Source: a virus
Reading direction: 5' to 3' (one strand)
DNA length: 33,362 nucleotides
IMG/VR virus record: IMGVR_UViG_3300037258_000223
Coordinates: 1 to 33,362 of that record
The position numbers and the translations under genes are program-made. The notes below the pieces were generated by a model. The model worked only from the letters and a program-made list of their open reading frames with translations, was not told where the DNA came from and did no database searches. Numbering within the stretch: position 1 is the stretch's first letter; every line of letters starts with the position of its first letter. Below, piece after piece: positions 12,810 to 21,983 of the stretch.

Positions 12810-14540
12810 CTAGCCCAACACCACTAGGTTGAGAACAGTTTCGCCCGCGGAACTGCTCGTAGTGGATTGCCATGTGGATGTCCCCGAATTGGTCATGCCA
12901 AGCAACGTTGCGTAATGTAGAGCTTCCGTCAGACCGGACTTGTTGCCAGCGATTGCTACGGTCCCGTTAGATGTCGTTCCCACGCCGATAGATGAAGTTT
13001 CAGGCTCCGCTGATGTCCCATCAAACCCTATTCCCGTGACATTCGTGCCGGTGCTGGAATTCGATACTCCGCCGGTAATGAAATAATCGACGAGATCCCC
13101 GGACCATGGCGCGACGAAATTGCGAATTTCCGTGTTCGGTTCGACAAAACTGCTGCTTGAGGTGGACCGGGGCGCGGTAAAGTTTGTGCGGGAGCGTTTG
13201 CGCTGCTTGTTAAACCATGAATAGACCTGCCTGAAACCATCTTGATCAAGGAATTGCCCCGATCCGTTTGTCACCAGACGCCCCACCAGGACGCGGGCGG
13301 CATCGCCGGTTTTTATGTTTATCCCGCTCGTTGAGTCTACGCTGTATGCGGTCGTGGAAAAGTCTAAGAACGGGCTGCTCCCGGCCACGAGATAGGCATA
13401 GTAAAGCGTGCTGGCCGCCAGCGTCTGTCCGCTTGTTCCGTTTATCGAGCAATTGTTGTAAGTGGCCGTGACTCCGCCACCGATAGACTGCATCGTGCCG
13501 TTGGGGAACGCTACGCGGTTGCCGTTTTTGGGCGCAAGCGTGACCACGGTGGCCGATGTGTATTGAAAAACGCACTGTCCGACCGCGAGATCTCCGCCCT
13601 GCGGTGCCTGGAATTGCCAGGAGGCCCCGTCGTAGATGAATGTATATACGCCATTCGCTTTCACGGCTCCGGGCGGCAAGGGGTTGCCATCCTGGGTTAT
13701 CGCTGCGACGTTGCCGAGGCCGTTTGTATTTATAACCGTGGCCCCCGTGTTGGTGTTCGCCACTTTTACATTGATTCTCTGGCCGGCAGCGAGCGCCGAA
13801 ACCGCAGGACTGAGGCTTATCGTTATAGTGTTTGCCGCACCGCTGCTGTCGGCGGCATAAATGGCCGCGCCGCTTTGAAGCGCAGCCAATATGCCCGTCA
13901 GTTTGGGGGTGATCAGCGATCCCGTGAATTGAAAAATGCTTCCACTGGTGATCGTGCTCTGCCCGTTGGCTACGGTTATCACGGCGACGGAAACGGCGCC
14001 AACGTCGGTTGCGGGCGTGATCTGCGTGCCTGTAGCGGCGGCAGTACCCGCTTTAAGCGTCAGCACGCATACGCCCTTACGAACCGTATTCTGCGACGTG
14101 CCGCTATTATTCGGGCCATTGTAGGCCACTGCCGGATTGGAGGCGTTGTAATAAGGCAACACCGTGGAACCGCCATCCTGATCCTGGTAGCTCGCTTCGA
14201 TCAGGTAGGCGACGGAGAAGCCTGATGTCGCCGGGGCCGGGCAACTAAAGTTCGTTTCACCGAAGACGATCCCCTGCTTAACGATTTGGTCTGTCGTGTC
14301 GGGCGCAAGGCTGCCGTAGGCCGATCCGTCAATGTTCTGCTGGCTGTAAATCGATCCCGGTCCAACATTGACCGTCATTGTTGCGGGTGCCGTAGGCGCG
14401 CAGATAAGGCCGTCATATACCGTGGTCGTGCCCAGGATCGCCTGCGCGAACATGCCGAGACCGATCATTGCATCCTTATTGGTGTTGAGCAGGTCGGTAT
14501 CCTGCGGGATTGCTCCCGCATAGACAATAGGACGGTCCAT
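12810..14540 (-). CDS. Tail fibre / baseplate-attached fibre protein
   Basis: A 576-residue protein with AGGAAA before ATG and no signal peptide. It starts MDRPIVYAGAIPQDTDLL, a common opening for fibre proteins that attach to the baseplate. It then alternates Ser/Thr/Gly/Asn-rich beta segments, including NVKVANTNTGATVINTNG and PNGTMQSIGGG. It directly follows the tail protein I-like gene, the normal place for the first fibre. It probably links the baseplate to the distal receptor-binding part. Confidence 0.8.
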   Translation of the reverse strand: MDRPIVYAGAIPQDTDLLNTNKDAMIGLGMFAQAILGTTTVYDGLICAPTAPATMTVNVGPGSIYSQQNIDGSAYGSLAPDTTDQIVKQGIVFGETNFSCPAPATSGFSVAYLIEASYQDQDGGSTVLPYYNASNPAVAYNGPNNSGTSQNTVRKGVCVLTLKAGTAAATGTQITPATDVGAVSVAVITVANGQSTITSGSIFQFTGSLITPKLTGILAALQSGAAIYAADSSGAANTITISLSPAVSALAAGQRINVKVANTNTGATVINTNGLGNVAAITQDGNPLPPGAVKANGVYTFIYDGASWQFQAPQGGDLAVGQCVFQYTSATVVTLAPKNGNRVAFPNGTMQSIGGGVTATYNNCSINGTSGQTLAASTLYYAYLVAGSSPFLDFSTTAYSVDSTSGINIKTGDAARVLVGRLVTNGSGQFLDQDGFRQVYSWFNKQRKRSRTNFTAPRSTSSSSFVEPNTEIRNFVAPWSGDLVDYFITGGVSNSSTGTNVTGIGFDGTSAEPETSSIGVGTTSNGTVAIAGNKSGLTEALHYATLLGMTNSGTSTWQSTTSSSAGETVLNLVVLG

Positions 14541-14552
14541 TGAATTTCCTAA

Positions 14553-15215
14553 TTAATTTGAAAGTTGTGTCCAAGCCGTACTTCCTGCCGGCATGGTCGA
14601 ATCGATGGCCGCGAAAATGTTGGCATCCGTCACCGCGCCCTGAATCTGACTTAGATCTCCGTACTCAGCCTCGCTGGCGGTGTTATAGGCTCCGGTCGAA
14701 ATGCCATACCCAGCCACATTCGGGATGCCGGAACTCGATGAGCGATAGGCAATCACGAAGCACTGGCACTGGAGTTGAAGCGAGCCGTATCCTCCCGCCA
14801 CTCCATAACCGAGGGTGTTGGTATTGTATGCTCCCGTGTCAAGCGGCAGCGCGGGCTCAAATATCTTCGGCGTACGCCCCGTCAGCAGTTGCAGAACCCT
14901 GATCAAGCCCTGTCGCGTTCCTCGCTCAAGGAATAGTTCCGCCTGAATGCGCGTCCTGAAGGCAGTGTCCGATTCCTGTTGCTGTCGGGGTAGCGTCGAT
15001 CCGAAGAAATCGAAAGAAATCAAGTCGAGAAAGCCATCGGTCGCCGTGGCGATTCTTGTTTGAAGGCGTGCATAGGCAATAAGATCATATGTAAAAGCCA
15101 ACGCCCAACCGATGCCGTTCAATACGCCATCGAGTATCGGAGTATCGTCCGCAAACCAGCCGTTCGGCAGCAGCGCTTTGATTCGCGCTACAAAATCCGC
15201 CTGGTCACCTGTCAT
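14553..15215 (-). CDS. Baseplate tail protein (P2 gpI-like position)
   Basis: A 220-residue protein following baseplate J with an overlapping start. The N-terminal part (QADFVARIKALLPNGWF) and the segment TAFRTRIQAELFLERGTRQGLIRVLQLLTG resemble baseplate proteins of the gpI/YmfQ class that connect the wedge to the fibres. ATG at 15215 is preferred; a TTG at 15230 is possible. Gene order J, I-like, fibre is the P2/Mu order. Family assignment is by order and partial similarity. Confidence 0.7.
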   Translation of the reverse strand: MTGDQADFVARIKALLPNGWFADDTPILDGVLNGIGWALAFTYDLIAYARLQTRIATATDGFLDLISFDFFGSTLPRQQQESDTAFRTRIQAELFLERGTRQGLIRVLQLLTGRTPKIFEPALPLDTGAYNTNTLGYGVAGGYGSLQLQCQCFVIAYRSSSSGIPNVAGYGISTGAYNTASEAEYGDLSQIQGAVTDANIFAAIDSTMPAGSTAWTQLSN

Positions 15216-15222
15216 GCCTTCT

Positions 15223-16347
15223 TCAGGCAACCGTCACGGTGCCCGCCTTTATAAGTTGTTTTTTGTTCGCAGCGAGATCGGAAGTCCCTGAGTTCAGCAG
15301 CACCGAAGAGGCGTTTTGTACGCCTGGCACGCCGTAGGCGATGGCCGCCAGCTGCGTATAGGGCAGACTCACACCGAGAGTCAGACTATTGATGAAATTC
15401 GTAATTGCCGTACCGACCGCCCCTACGACTATGGAATGGATATAACCCGATACGCTTGTGATTGTCAGAGAGACGTTCGCGGTTTCGACACTCGGGCCGA
15501 ATACCGCGAAGCGGATCGTCAGGGCTCTTACCGCGTCAATCGCAGAGGAAATATTATTCAAGAGAGTGGAAGAAGGGCTTCCGCTTCCGTCGTCCACTAC
15601 GACATAAAACAGGCCATCATCGGTCGCGCCGTTATAATCCTGATTCTCCGTGATCGTGTAGTTTAATCCCTGCTGCACGCCGGTGATTGCATACGCTACC
15701 GCCGCTTTCGTTCCCTTTGACAGCGAGGCAAGGTAAAGCATGAAGCGCGCGCGGAACGCCGGGTCCGTCTCTGCGTTTATGCCGTTGGTGAACGCCGAGG
15801 CGTTTGTAACCGTGTCCACGCCCGGAATTGGCGTCGTAATCACGCCGATGGCGGCCGCCTGAACATTTCCACCTGTGCCGCCCACCGTATCCTGCACCGT
15901 AACGGTCACGCTTGCCGTATTTGCCGGAAGCACATATCCGCCGAGACTCGCGCTGTATGCGGAGTTCGTCGTATCCAGTAGCACCGTGAAATTCTGTGTC
16001 CCGTCCGAGGACTGGACAGTCGCGCCTACCGGCACGACAGCCTGTTGCGTCGCGGTAAAGCGCGAGAACGTCACCTGCCCGGTAGCGGCCACGGCAGGTA
16101 GGCGCGTGAAGTTGTAATCCGCCATCCAGCTATCGACATCGCTGCCGACGCTGGTTGCCGCACGCGTCACCGTCAGCAGTTGGAGAATGATGGCTTGCAG
16201 CCAGAGCACCACCCCGGATACGGCTTGAGTGATGGCTAAAAGCACCGACCCGACCGTGAAATCGAGCAATGCCGTCGCCGCGCCCTGGATAGCCGTGGCG
16301 ATGTTCGAGGCAAGCGCCGAGAGGGTATATGTCTGGAGAGTGGCCAT
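15223..16347 (-). CDS. Baseplate J-like protein
   Basis: A 374-residue baseplate wedge protein of the gpJ/gp47 (JayE) family. Characteristic parts are GSVLLAITQAVSGVVLWLQ at the N-terminus, GATVQSSDGTQNFTV, TDPAFRARFMLYLASLSKGT and YVVVDDGSGSPS. The ring of J-like proteins changes shape when the tail contacts the host and triggers sheath contraction. It lies directly after the gp25-like gene, as expected. Confidence 0.92.
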   Translation of the reverse strand: MATLQTYTLSALASNIATAIQGAATALLDFTVGSVLLAITQAVSGVVLWLQAIILQLLTVTRAATSVGSDVDSWMADYNFTRLPAVAATGQVTFSRFTATQQAVVPVGATVQSSDGTQNFTVLLDTTNSAYSASLGGYVLPANTASVTVTVQDTVGGTGGNVQAAAIGVITTPIPGVDTVTNASAFTNGINAETDPAFRARFMLYLASLSKGTKAAVAYAITGVQQGLNYTITENQDYNGATDDGLFYVVVDDGSGSPSSTLLNNISSAIDAVRALTIRFAVFGPSVETANVSLTITSVSGYIHSIVVGAVGTAITNFINSLTLGVSLPYTQLAAIAYGVPGVQNASSVLLNSGTSDLAANKKQLIKAGTVTVA

Positions 16348-16348
16348 G

Positions 16349-16714
16349 CTACGGCGTCACCTGGAAGCTGAGGGTTGCTGGCTGGCTCGAATCGGCCTCG
16401 ACATATTGAATCTGCACGTCAAATCCGCTTGGAATCGCATTCGTCGTTATCTGCGGGGCGGGATTCTGCACCACGCTCTGCTCCAGGTACATCTGCGACC
16501 GGATCAGGCTGTCCATCTCCGGCTCATCAATAGGATCTCCTACCAAACCGGGAAGGCCCGCACCGTAATTCGGCTCCCAGATGTAATCGCCTTGGTTCGT
16601 GAGCAGTCTGCGCAGCACGCGCTGGGTGCTTTCAAGAAGGCTGTCGGCGGCAAGCAGATCACCGGTTGCGCCTAGTTGCAGATCGCTGCCGAAATAATGC
16701 CCAACGTCTGCCAT
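16349..16714 (-). CDS. Baseplate wedge protein, gp25/gpW-like
   Basis: A 121-residue protein in the position of T4 gp25/P2 gpW. It contains SLLESTQRVLRRLLTNQGDYIWEPNYGAGL and a mixed alpha/beta remainder, matching the family that seeds sheath polymerisation on the baseplate. The stop is one base before the J start. The contractile sheath gene in the same operon supports the assignment. Confidence 0.88.
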   Translation of the reverse strand: MADVGHYFGSDLQLGATGDLLAADSLLESTQRVLRRLLTNQGDYIWEPNYGAGLPGLVGDPIDEPEMDSLIRSQMYLEQSVVQNPAPQITTNAIPSGFDVQIQYVEADSSQPATLSFQVTP

Positions 16715-16728
16715 ATGCTCATCACACC

Positions 16729-17325
16729 CTACATTTGCTGATTGGGAGCGCCTGACGTGCCATCTGGCGTAGGATGCGTATGAGTGTTGTAAATGATCCT
16801 CATGCCAGCCATGGATTCGGCAGCGCCGTTCAAATCCGACACATCTCCCGTGACGACCAAATCTCCTATCACCTTGAGATTTCCGTTAAAAGTTCCAGAA
16901 CCGTCGGCATTCAGCGTCAGGAAAGAACCCGCGCTGTCCCGCACCGTAGCCATGCCGTCGTTCGTGAGCTTAATGAGCGAGCCGGACTTGTGGACTAGCC
17001 AAAACTCCCCTGACGCCACCGCAACAGGTCTCGCTTTGTTGCCGAAGAAGCGCAGGGAAATGTAGGCGGCGTTTTTCCCGCCCTCCTGGAAATGGACATC
17101 CACTTCGTCTCCAGGTGTGGGAGGGCAGAACATTCCCCACAAATTCCCGACCCAGGACGAGGCTATTGGCAGAAAGCCCGTCTCAAAACCCTCCGGCTGA
17201 ATGATGACTTTCGCGGCATAATTATTAAAATCGAATGCGCTGACAGTACCTCGCCGCGGCAGCGACTTTGTTCCCGCCGCGCGCTGGCCTTCGCCGCGCA
17301 TGACGTTCATGATTCGCTGCATCAT
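16729..17325 (-). CDS. Baseplate spike protein, gpV/gp5-like
   Basis: A 198-residue tail spike. An OB-fold region (about 25-95, RGTVSAFDFNNYAAKVIIQ and PTPGDEVDVHFQEGG) is followed by a beta-helix-like part (SGSLIKLTNDG, FLTLNADGSG, NLKVIGDLVVTGDVS). A tip motif THTHPTPDG has His182 and His184, the HxH pair that binds iron at the point of P2-type spikes. It pierces the outer membrane during contraction. Its ATG overlaps the hub stop. Confidence 0.9.
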   Translation of the reverse strand: MMQRIMNVMRGEGQRAAGTKSLPRRGTVSAFDFNNYAAKVIIQPEGFETGFLPIASSWVGNLWGMFCPPTPGDEVDVHFQEGGKNAAYISLRFFGNKARPVAVASGEFWLVHKSGSLIKLTNDGMATVRDSAGSFLTLNADGSGTFNGNLKVIGDLVVTGDVSDLNGAAESMAGMRIIYNTHTHPTPDGTSGAPNQQM

Positions 17326-18476
17326 CCTAAAACGACCGTGCTTTGAGTGCTGTGATTCTTGGCGCGTAGTTCCATCGTGTAGCCGCCGTCAAAGGAAATG
17401 TGCCGTGTCACGGTGTCGGGGTAGTAATTCTGGTCCCACGCCGTACCCGTTCCGGTAAGCTGCACCTGCGCGCGCGTCGTGAGCAGGTTGTCACCCGGAA
17501 GACGCGCCGTCAGCACGCGCTCATGCCTTGTGATGTCTTCCGCCGTCGATTTAGCGAGAGCCAGCGCCTGATCGCGCGTTAAATTCGGCACTACGTAGCT
17601 ATAGGTCTGGCTCACCCCACCGCTGCGCTGGCTCTTGAAGGCTTGCGAGACGTGATAGGTAACAATGAAGGATTTCTGCTGCTTCTGGTTCCAACTCTGG
17701 ATTTTGACAATGACATCCTTCGCCAGCGTTTGCGAACGGCAGACTTTTATATCTACCGCTCCCGAGCTAAGATTTCCCGCGCCGAGCGGGGGCGCTATCA
17801 ACTTATAAGGCGCTGCGGTCGCAACCGGGGAGGACTGGAAATACAGCGTCTGCCCGCTTACCCAGACATCGAATCCTTCCTGTTTCGCCAGATAAACCAG
17901 CAAATCCCATTCGGTTTGCTCCTGCGTGAGCATTACATTGTCGATGTTGTAATAGGTGCCCGCCTTCGTCGTGGTGGTCTGAATACTCGATGTCTTTTTT
18001 CCGTTCTGAACCGTTGTCGTCAGCAATCCCCGGCGCTGCGCAAGCTGAGCAGCAATCTGACTCGATGAGATGTTCTGGAACTTTTCGGCGGTCTTCGTAT
18101 CAAGCAGGGGAGCAGACAAATCCCGCCCCGTGAATGTCACGGTGCGCCGGATCGGGTCGTACTCTACGTCGTCAACCTGTCCGAGAATGAGTTGGGTTGA
18201 ATTTCCTATCTTGCCCGTCGCGTCCGCTAAACCGACCGAAATGCCAAGTTGATCGCCCGCAGACAGCGCCCAGTAAGCCGGGCCATATTGCTTCGGCAAT
18301 CCTGTGGCTGACGCCACCGCGTGGAACGTATCCGCCGTGAAGTGACTCTCATTCGTCACCTCAGCCTCAAGAAAGCCCGTAACGGATGCGCCGTTGAGGG
18401 TCACCAGCAGCCTGGGCTGCCTTACCGTGCCTGCGGGAATGTGCGCGTTATTGAGGCTCGTCGCTAATAACCCCAT
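17322..18476 (-). CDS. Baseplate hub protein, gpD-like (late control D family)
   Basis: A 384-residue protein of the P2 gpD / T4 gp27 type that forms the hub on which the spike sits. Typical parts are RQPRLLVTLNGASVTGFLEAEV at the N-terminus, QVDDVEYDPIRRTVTFTGRDLSAPLLD, and EQTEWDLLVYLAKQEGFDVWV. Neighbours gpX (LysM) upstream and gpV downstream are the standard partners. The Shine-Dalgarno is weak. Confidence 0.88.
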   Translation of the reverse strand: MGLLATSLNNAHIPAGTVRQPRLLVTLNGASVTGFLEAEVTNESHFTADTFHAVASATGLPKQYGPAYWALSAGDQLGISVGLADATGKIGNSTQLILGQVDDVEYDPIRRTVTFTGRDLSAPLLDTKTAEKFQNISSSQIAAQLAQRRGLLTTTVQNGKKTSSIQTTTTKAGTYYNIDNVMLTQEQTEWDLLVYLAKQEGFDVWVSGQTLYFQSSPVATAAPYKLIAPPLGAGNLSSGAVDIKVCRSQTLAKDVIVKIQSWNQKQQKSFIVTYHVSQAFKSQRSGGVSQTYSYVVPNLTRDQALALAKSTAEDITRHERVLTARLPGDNLLTTRAQVQLTGTGTAWDQNYYPDTVTRHISFDGGYTMELRAKNHSTQSTVVLG

Positions 18477-18492
18477 GGAACGCTACCCGATT

Positions 18493-18693
18493 TTATGAAC
18501 TGCTGGTATTCGGGACGTAGATGCCGCCGCCGGCGCTCGCATCTACCGAAGGTATTTGCAGCGTGACCAGCCCGTTAAGCATCGGGTCGATCAGGTTATT
18601 CAATTGCGCGATGCGGTTCCATTGATCCGCCGTACCCAAATATTGAAGCGCAAGCTGATATAGGTTCCCACCCGCAACCGTGACCGTCTGCAT
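18493..18693 (-). CDS. LysM-type tail protein X
   Basis: A 66-residue protein consisting of one LysM-like domain (TVAGGNLYQLALQYLGTADQWNRIAQLN, then LVTLQIPS), as in P2 gpX. In contractile tails this small protein helps attach hub and tube initiator, and it may contact peptidoglycan. It lies 4 bases after the previous gene, with a weak Shine-Dalgarno. Confidence 0.85.
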   Translation of the reverse strand: MQTVTVAGGNLYQLALQYLGTADQWNRIAQLNNLIDPMLNGLVTLQIPSVDASAGGGIYVPNTSSS

Positions 18694-18697
18694 TGGC

Positions 18698-19492
18698 CTA
18701 ATGCCCCGCGTTTGAAGTGTTCGTAGCCATCCTCCCCAGCACGCTCGAAAGCTGCGTCAGCGAGCTTAATTGGCTGAAACCGGATGCCGTATTGGTCAAG
18801 GATGCCGCCATAGTCGTCGGTGATCCGCCCGCCACCACCGGCGTCGTATTGATGCCTGCCGTCGTACTCACAATCCCCGCCTGCGTCGCGCTTTGCGCTC
18901 CCGCGATGGAAGACTGAAGGCTGTTAAGCAATGGGCCTTCAGAAGCCGCCGTTACACCGGCAATGGCATTCGTAGTATTCGGCACGCCCGCCTGATAGTT
19001 GCTTGCCGCAGTTGCCACGCCCGTCACCGCCGTATTAATCGTGCTGCTGCTTATCGCGCCGCTTAAACCCAGCGCGCTCACAACATCGCTTGCCAGAGCT
19101 TCCACGAAGCCGACGGCCAGCGATGCCAGCGCCTGCGTCTCGTCGAGCACCACCGCGCAGGCGATGGTGTAGGGAATTTCAAGGCCGCCATATTGGAAAT
19201 CCGCCTCAAACCGCGATACCACCACCTGGTAGCGGTGAAGGCTGTAGCTCAAAAGCTGCTGCTGCCCCTGCCTGCGCATGAGATCCAGAAGAAGCGCGCG
19301 CGTCTCCGCGCTCGATCCGCGGAATTGCCCGGACCAGCGGATCTCCGAATCGTCCGGCCCCATGGCGTCAATCGTGCGGTTGCCGCCCGGCATCTTATGA
19401 ATGGCGAGCATTTGATCGCCGCCGGAGTTTATCGTTTCCGGAATCTCGAATCCCTGAAAGACCACGCCGCCGAGTGTGAGAGTGACGGCCAT
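18698..19492 (-). CDS. Tail protein similar to DNA circularisation proteins
   Basis: A 264-residue protein whose ATG overlaps the tape-measure stop as TAATG. The first 130 residues (FQGFEIPETINSGGDQ, RWSGQFRGSSAETRALLLD, YQVVVSRFEADFQYG) match the N-terminal domain of phage Mu-type circularisation/tail-initiator proteins that bind the tube end. The second half is low-complexity Ala/Ser/Thr. It probably joins the tail tube and baseplate. The domain call is by memory of family features. Confidence 0.75.
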   Translation of the reverse strand: MAVTLTLGGVVFQGFEIPETINSGGDQMLAIHKMPGGNRTIDAMGPDDSEIRWSGQFRGSSAETRALLLDLMRRQGQQQLLSYSLHRYQVVVSRFEADFQYGGLEIPYTIACAVVLDETQALASLAVGFVEALASDVVSALGLSGAISSSTINTAVTGVATAASNYQAGVPNTTNAIAGVTAASEGPLLNSLQSSIAGAQSATQAGIVSTTAGINTTPVVAGGSPTTMAASLTNTASGFSQLSSLTQLSSVLGRMATNTSNAGH

Positions 19493-21294
19493 TACCAAGC
19501 CCCTGAAATACCCGTTGGCATGAAGGATTGACGTGGGTCGAAGCCCGCGCCCGAGGTTGACGGGCCGCTCATCGACTGTTCCTGGTGGTACGTCACCCCC
19601 TTAGCAACGGCACGGCCGTCCATGTTGAGGGTCGAATTCACCTGCACAGTCTTTCCGGAAGCAGGCGGAGCGTATGATACTCCGTCTAGCTTGTTAGGCA
19701 AAGTGTCATTGAATGAGAAATTTTTCGCCGCAAGCAGCTTGTCGCCTATCCACTGGCCCCAGGATGTTTTGTCGATGGCGTCGGCGAGTTGCTGGTGATA
19801 GATAACCGGCAGTAGCGCGGCCAGAGCGATGCCTATCGCTGTGAGGCCGCTTGCGACGCCCACGAGCGGGAGCATTGATATCCCCGAAAGAGCCAGCCGC
19901 AGTGGGCCCAAACCGATGCCCATCAGTTTCAGCCCGGCCGCCGCTATCATAAGCGTGCCACCGATAGCCGCCAGGGAGGAGAGCGCCGTAAAAGTTAATG
20001 TTAAGACCGAAGCAATAGTTGGATGCCGCGCCATAAACTGTCCGAGCGCATTGAACGCCAAAGTCAGGCCATGCAGCGCCGGAAGTATCACCGGGATAAC
20101 CGTGATGCCCATGGCGGTCTTCAGGTTTTCCCATTGCGAGGAAAGCGCCTCGAAGGCCATCTTTGGGTCTTTGCGGATAAGTTCGTCATAAGAAGATAGG
20201 CCGCTCGCTTGGCCGATGAGCCGCTGATCTCTTTCAAATTTCCATCCTTGCAACGCCATCTGGCTCATGATGAAGCCCGCAGTGCGATTCGGGAAGAGGT
20301 ATTGCAGCGCCTGCCGCTGTTTCGCCTCGTCCGTATATCCATGGGCTCGCAGAGCAGGCAACAGTATCTTCTGCGTCCAGGCGTAGGGATTGGCCTGGAA
20401 TAATTCCGAATCGCTTATGCCGCCGGGAGCCACGCCTTTGGCGCTTCCGACGCGGTCATAGATGATCTTGTGAGGATCGAGCAGGCCCAGCCGTTGCCAG
20501 ACCTTGAGCGATTTCTGCGGTACAGTGCCCCCAACCACTGCTGCATAGGCGGACATTAGGGCATTGCCAGGTCCACCTGTGCCGCCTGTGCCGCCAGAAG
20601 ACTTCATTTCCTGAATCAGTGTTGGCAGGATACCGTAGGTGAAGCGCTGATCCCATCCGATAGTTGCCGCACGGCCGTATTTAAAGGTTGACAGAAAATC
20701 CGATGCGCCAACCTTGCCGCCCGAGGCGATGATTGCCTTCGTCATCAGGTTTGCGGCCGAATCGAATTGACCGACATTCTTGACGTCACCCTTCATTTCA
20801 AGGGCCTTCGCCACGGTATAAGCTTCGTCATGACCGCTGCCGCCGCGCACATTCTGTAGGACCGCTTGTAGTCGCTGCACGGTGGGCATGTGCTCCATGG
20901 CCTTGCCTGTATCGCCGAAGACCATGCGCAGTTCGCGGATCGCCGCTATATTCTGCGTGGCGGTCGTCGTCATGACCGTCCCTGTTGCTTTCCATGCCGC
21001 GCCGGTCGCTTGGGCTATTTCAAGTTGCGACATGCCTGCGGTCTTGGCAAGTTCGAGTTGGTGCACATACTCACTTGCGGGCTTCACCATCTTGCCGATG
21101 AGGCCAAGGCCGAGGAAACCCATGCCGCCGATGATGGCACCGCCCATGCCGAGCAGCTTGATTTCTTTCAGCGATGCCTTAAGTGCCTTCGTCTGGGCAT
21201 TGACCTTCATGAAGTCGCGCGCGATGAAGCCAAGCACTCCGCTGACCTGGTTCTGAAGCGCAAGCGTCACGCCAACTTTGTACGCTTCAAACAT
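19492..21294 (-). CDS. Tail tape measure protein
   Basis: A 600-residue protein with an N-terminal helical and hydrophobic region (LGMGGAIIGGMGFLGLGLIG, about 48-67) and a second hydrophobic tract near 430-490 (SLAAIGGTLMIAAAGLKLMG), typical of tape measures that set tail length and enter the host membrane. Position between chaperone and hub genes agrees. The usual rule of about 1.5 angstroms per residue gives a tail near 90 nm; that figure is inference. AAGG precedes the ATG. Confidence 0.9.
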   Translation of the reverse strand: MFEAYKVGVTLALQNQVSGVLGFIARDFMKVNAQTKALKASLKEIKLLGMGGAIIGGMGFLGLGLIGKMVKPASEYVHQLELAKTAGMSQLEIAQATGAAWKATGTVMTTTATQNIAAIRELRMVFGDTGKAMEHMPTVQRLQAVLQNVRGGSGHDEAYTVAKALEMKGDVKNVGQFDSAANLMTKAIIASGGKVGASDFLSTFKYGRAATIGWDQRFTYGILPTLIQEMKSSGGTGGTGGPGNALMSAYAAVVGGTVPQKSLKVWQRLGLLDPHKIIYDRVGSAKGVAPGGISDSELFQANPYAWTQKILLPALRAHGYTDEAKQRQALQYLFPNRTAGFIMSQMALQGWKFERDQRLIGQASGLSSYDELIRKDPKMAFEALSSQWENLKTAMGITVIPVILPALHGLTLAFNALGQFMARHPTIASVLTLTFTALSSLAAIGGTLMIAAAGLKLMGIGLGPLRLALSGISMLPLVGVASGLTAIGIALAALLPVIYHQQLADAIDKTSWGQWIGDKLLAAKNFSFNDTLPNKLDGVSYAPPASGKTVQVNSTLNMDGRAVAKGVTYHQEQSMSGPSTSGAGFDPRQSFMPTGISGAW

Positions 21295-21303
21295 GCTGAA
21301 ACC

Positions 21304-21813
21304 TTATATTTTTATGCCGCCGGAAACAACACCATCGCCGAGGAGTGCCGTCTCAACATTCGTTACCGTCAGCATGCCGACGAGAGAATCGGCCAGCACC
21401 GCCTTGATCTCCGGCAGGCTTTCGGCCATCGCTCCGCCCAGAAATGAGCGGGGAGGCATTTTCGATGTTCCAAGCTCCTGGAATACCGCAATATCGCTGT
21501 CCGATCCGATTTGCGCCTCAAGGCCGGATGTCGAGAGCGAGCGGCTGATGCTTTCCCGCATATCACCCGTGCGCAGCAACGGCTCGTTTTCCGGGAAGCC
21601 CTTGCTTTCGCGATCTGCTTTGGTGGAGTCCGCCAGTTCCTGCCAAGCGATGAAAGGCCCAGCCTGTGCCTGATACTCGCCGATCTTCTCCTTTGCGCGC
21701 TTCTCCACGATGCGCGCGCACTTATCGAGAGCCTTGCGGGCAAATAGCACTTCCGTCGCGGCCACTTTCGTAAGATGCTCGACAAAGGATTCGATATTGC
21801 CGAACTCCTTCAT
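21304..21813 (-). CDS. HK97 gp10-like tail completion/connector protein
   Basis: A 169-residue protein with the gp10-type layout: a helical N-terminus with ARKALDKCARIVEKRAKEKIG, a central PLLRTGDMRESISRSL and a C-terminal ELGTSKMPPRSFLGGAMAE. These proteins close the tail or connect it to the head and usually lie before the sheath genes. Here it lies between the chaperone and the tape measure. Its ATG overlaps the stop of the frameshift extension (ATGA). Confidence 0.82.
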   Translation of the reverse strand: MKEFGNIESFVEHLTKVAATEVLFARKALDKCARIVEKRAKEKIGEYQAQAGPFIAWQELADSTKADRESKGFPENEPLLRTGDMRESISRSLSTSGLEAQIGSDSDIAVFQELGTSKMPPRSFLGGAMAESLPEIKAVLADSLVGMLTVTNVETALLGDGVVSGGIKI

Positions 21814-21983
21814 TCACGTTTCTCCCAAGCCATGCACGACCAGTTGAATTTTTGGCCATCCATTTCTCCGAAGATGATGGAATAGGCCGCCACATCCGCT
21901 TCTCCGAGACTGAATGCTACGTCGTAAGGCACCCCGTTCTTCACCAGCCAGAGCCGATCCTTCAGGCCGGGGTGCCGTCCGCG
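21810..21983 (-). CDS. -1 frameshift extension of the tail assembly chaperone
   Basis: This frame has no credible start codon of its own but is open from the slippery site to a stop that overlaps the next ATG. It encodes 57 residues, including DRLWLVKNGVPYDVAFSL and MDGQKFNWSCMAWEKRE, resembling small proteins encoded after chaperones in related phages. If ribosomes slip at A AAA AAC (21989-21983) the product is the chaperone's first 128 residues plus these 57. As for lambda gpGT, the longer form would bind the tape measure. Confidence 0.8.
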   Translation of the reverse strand, partial: RGRHPGLKDRLWLVKNGVPYDVAFSLGEADVAAYSIIFGEMDGQKFNWSCMAWEKRE

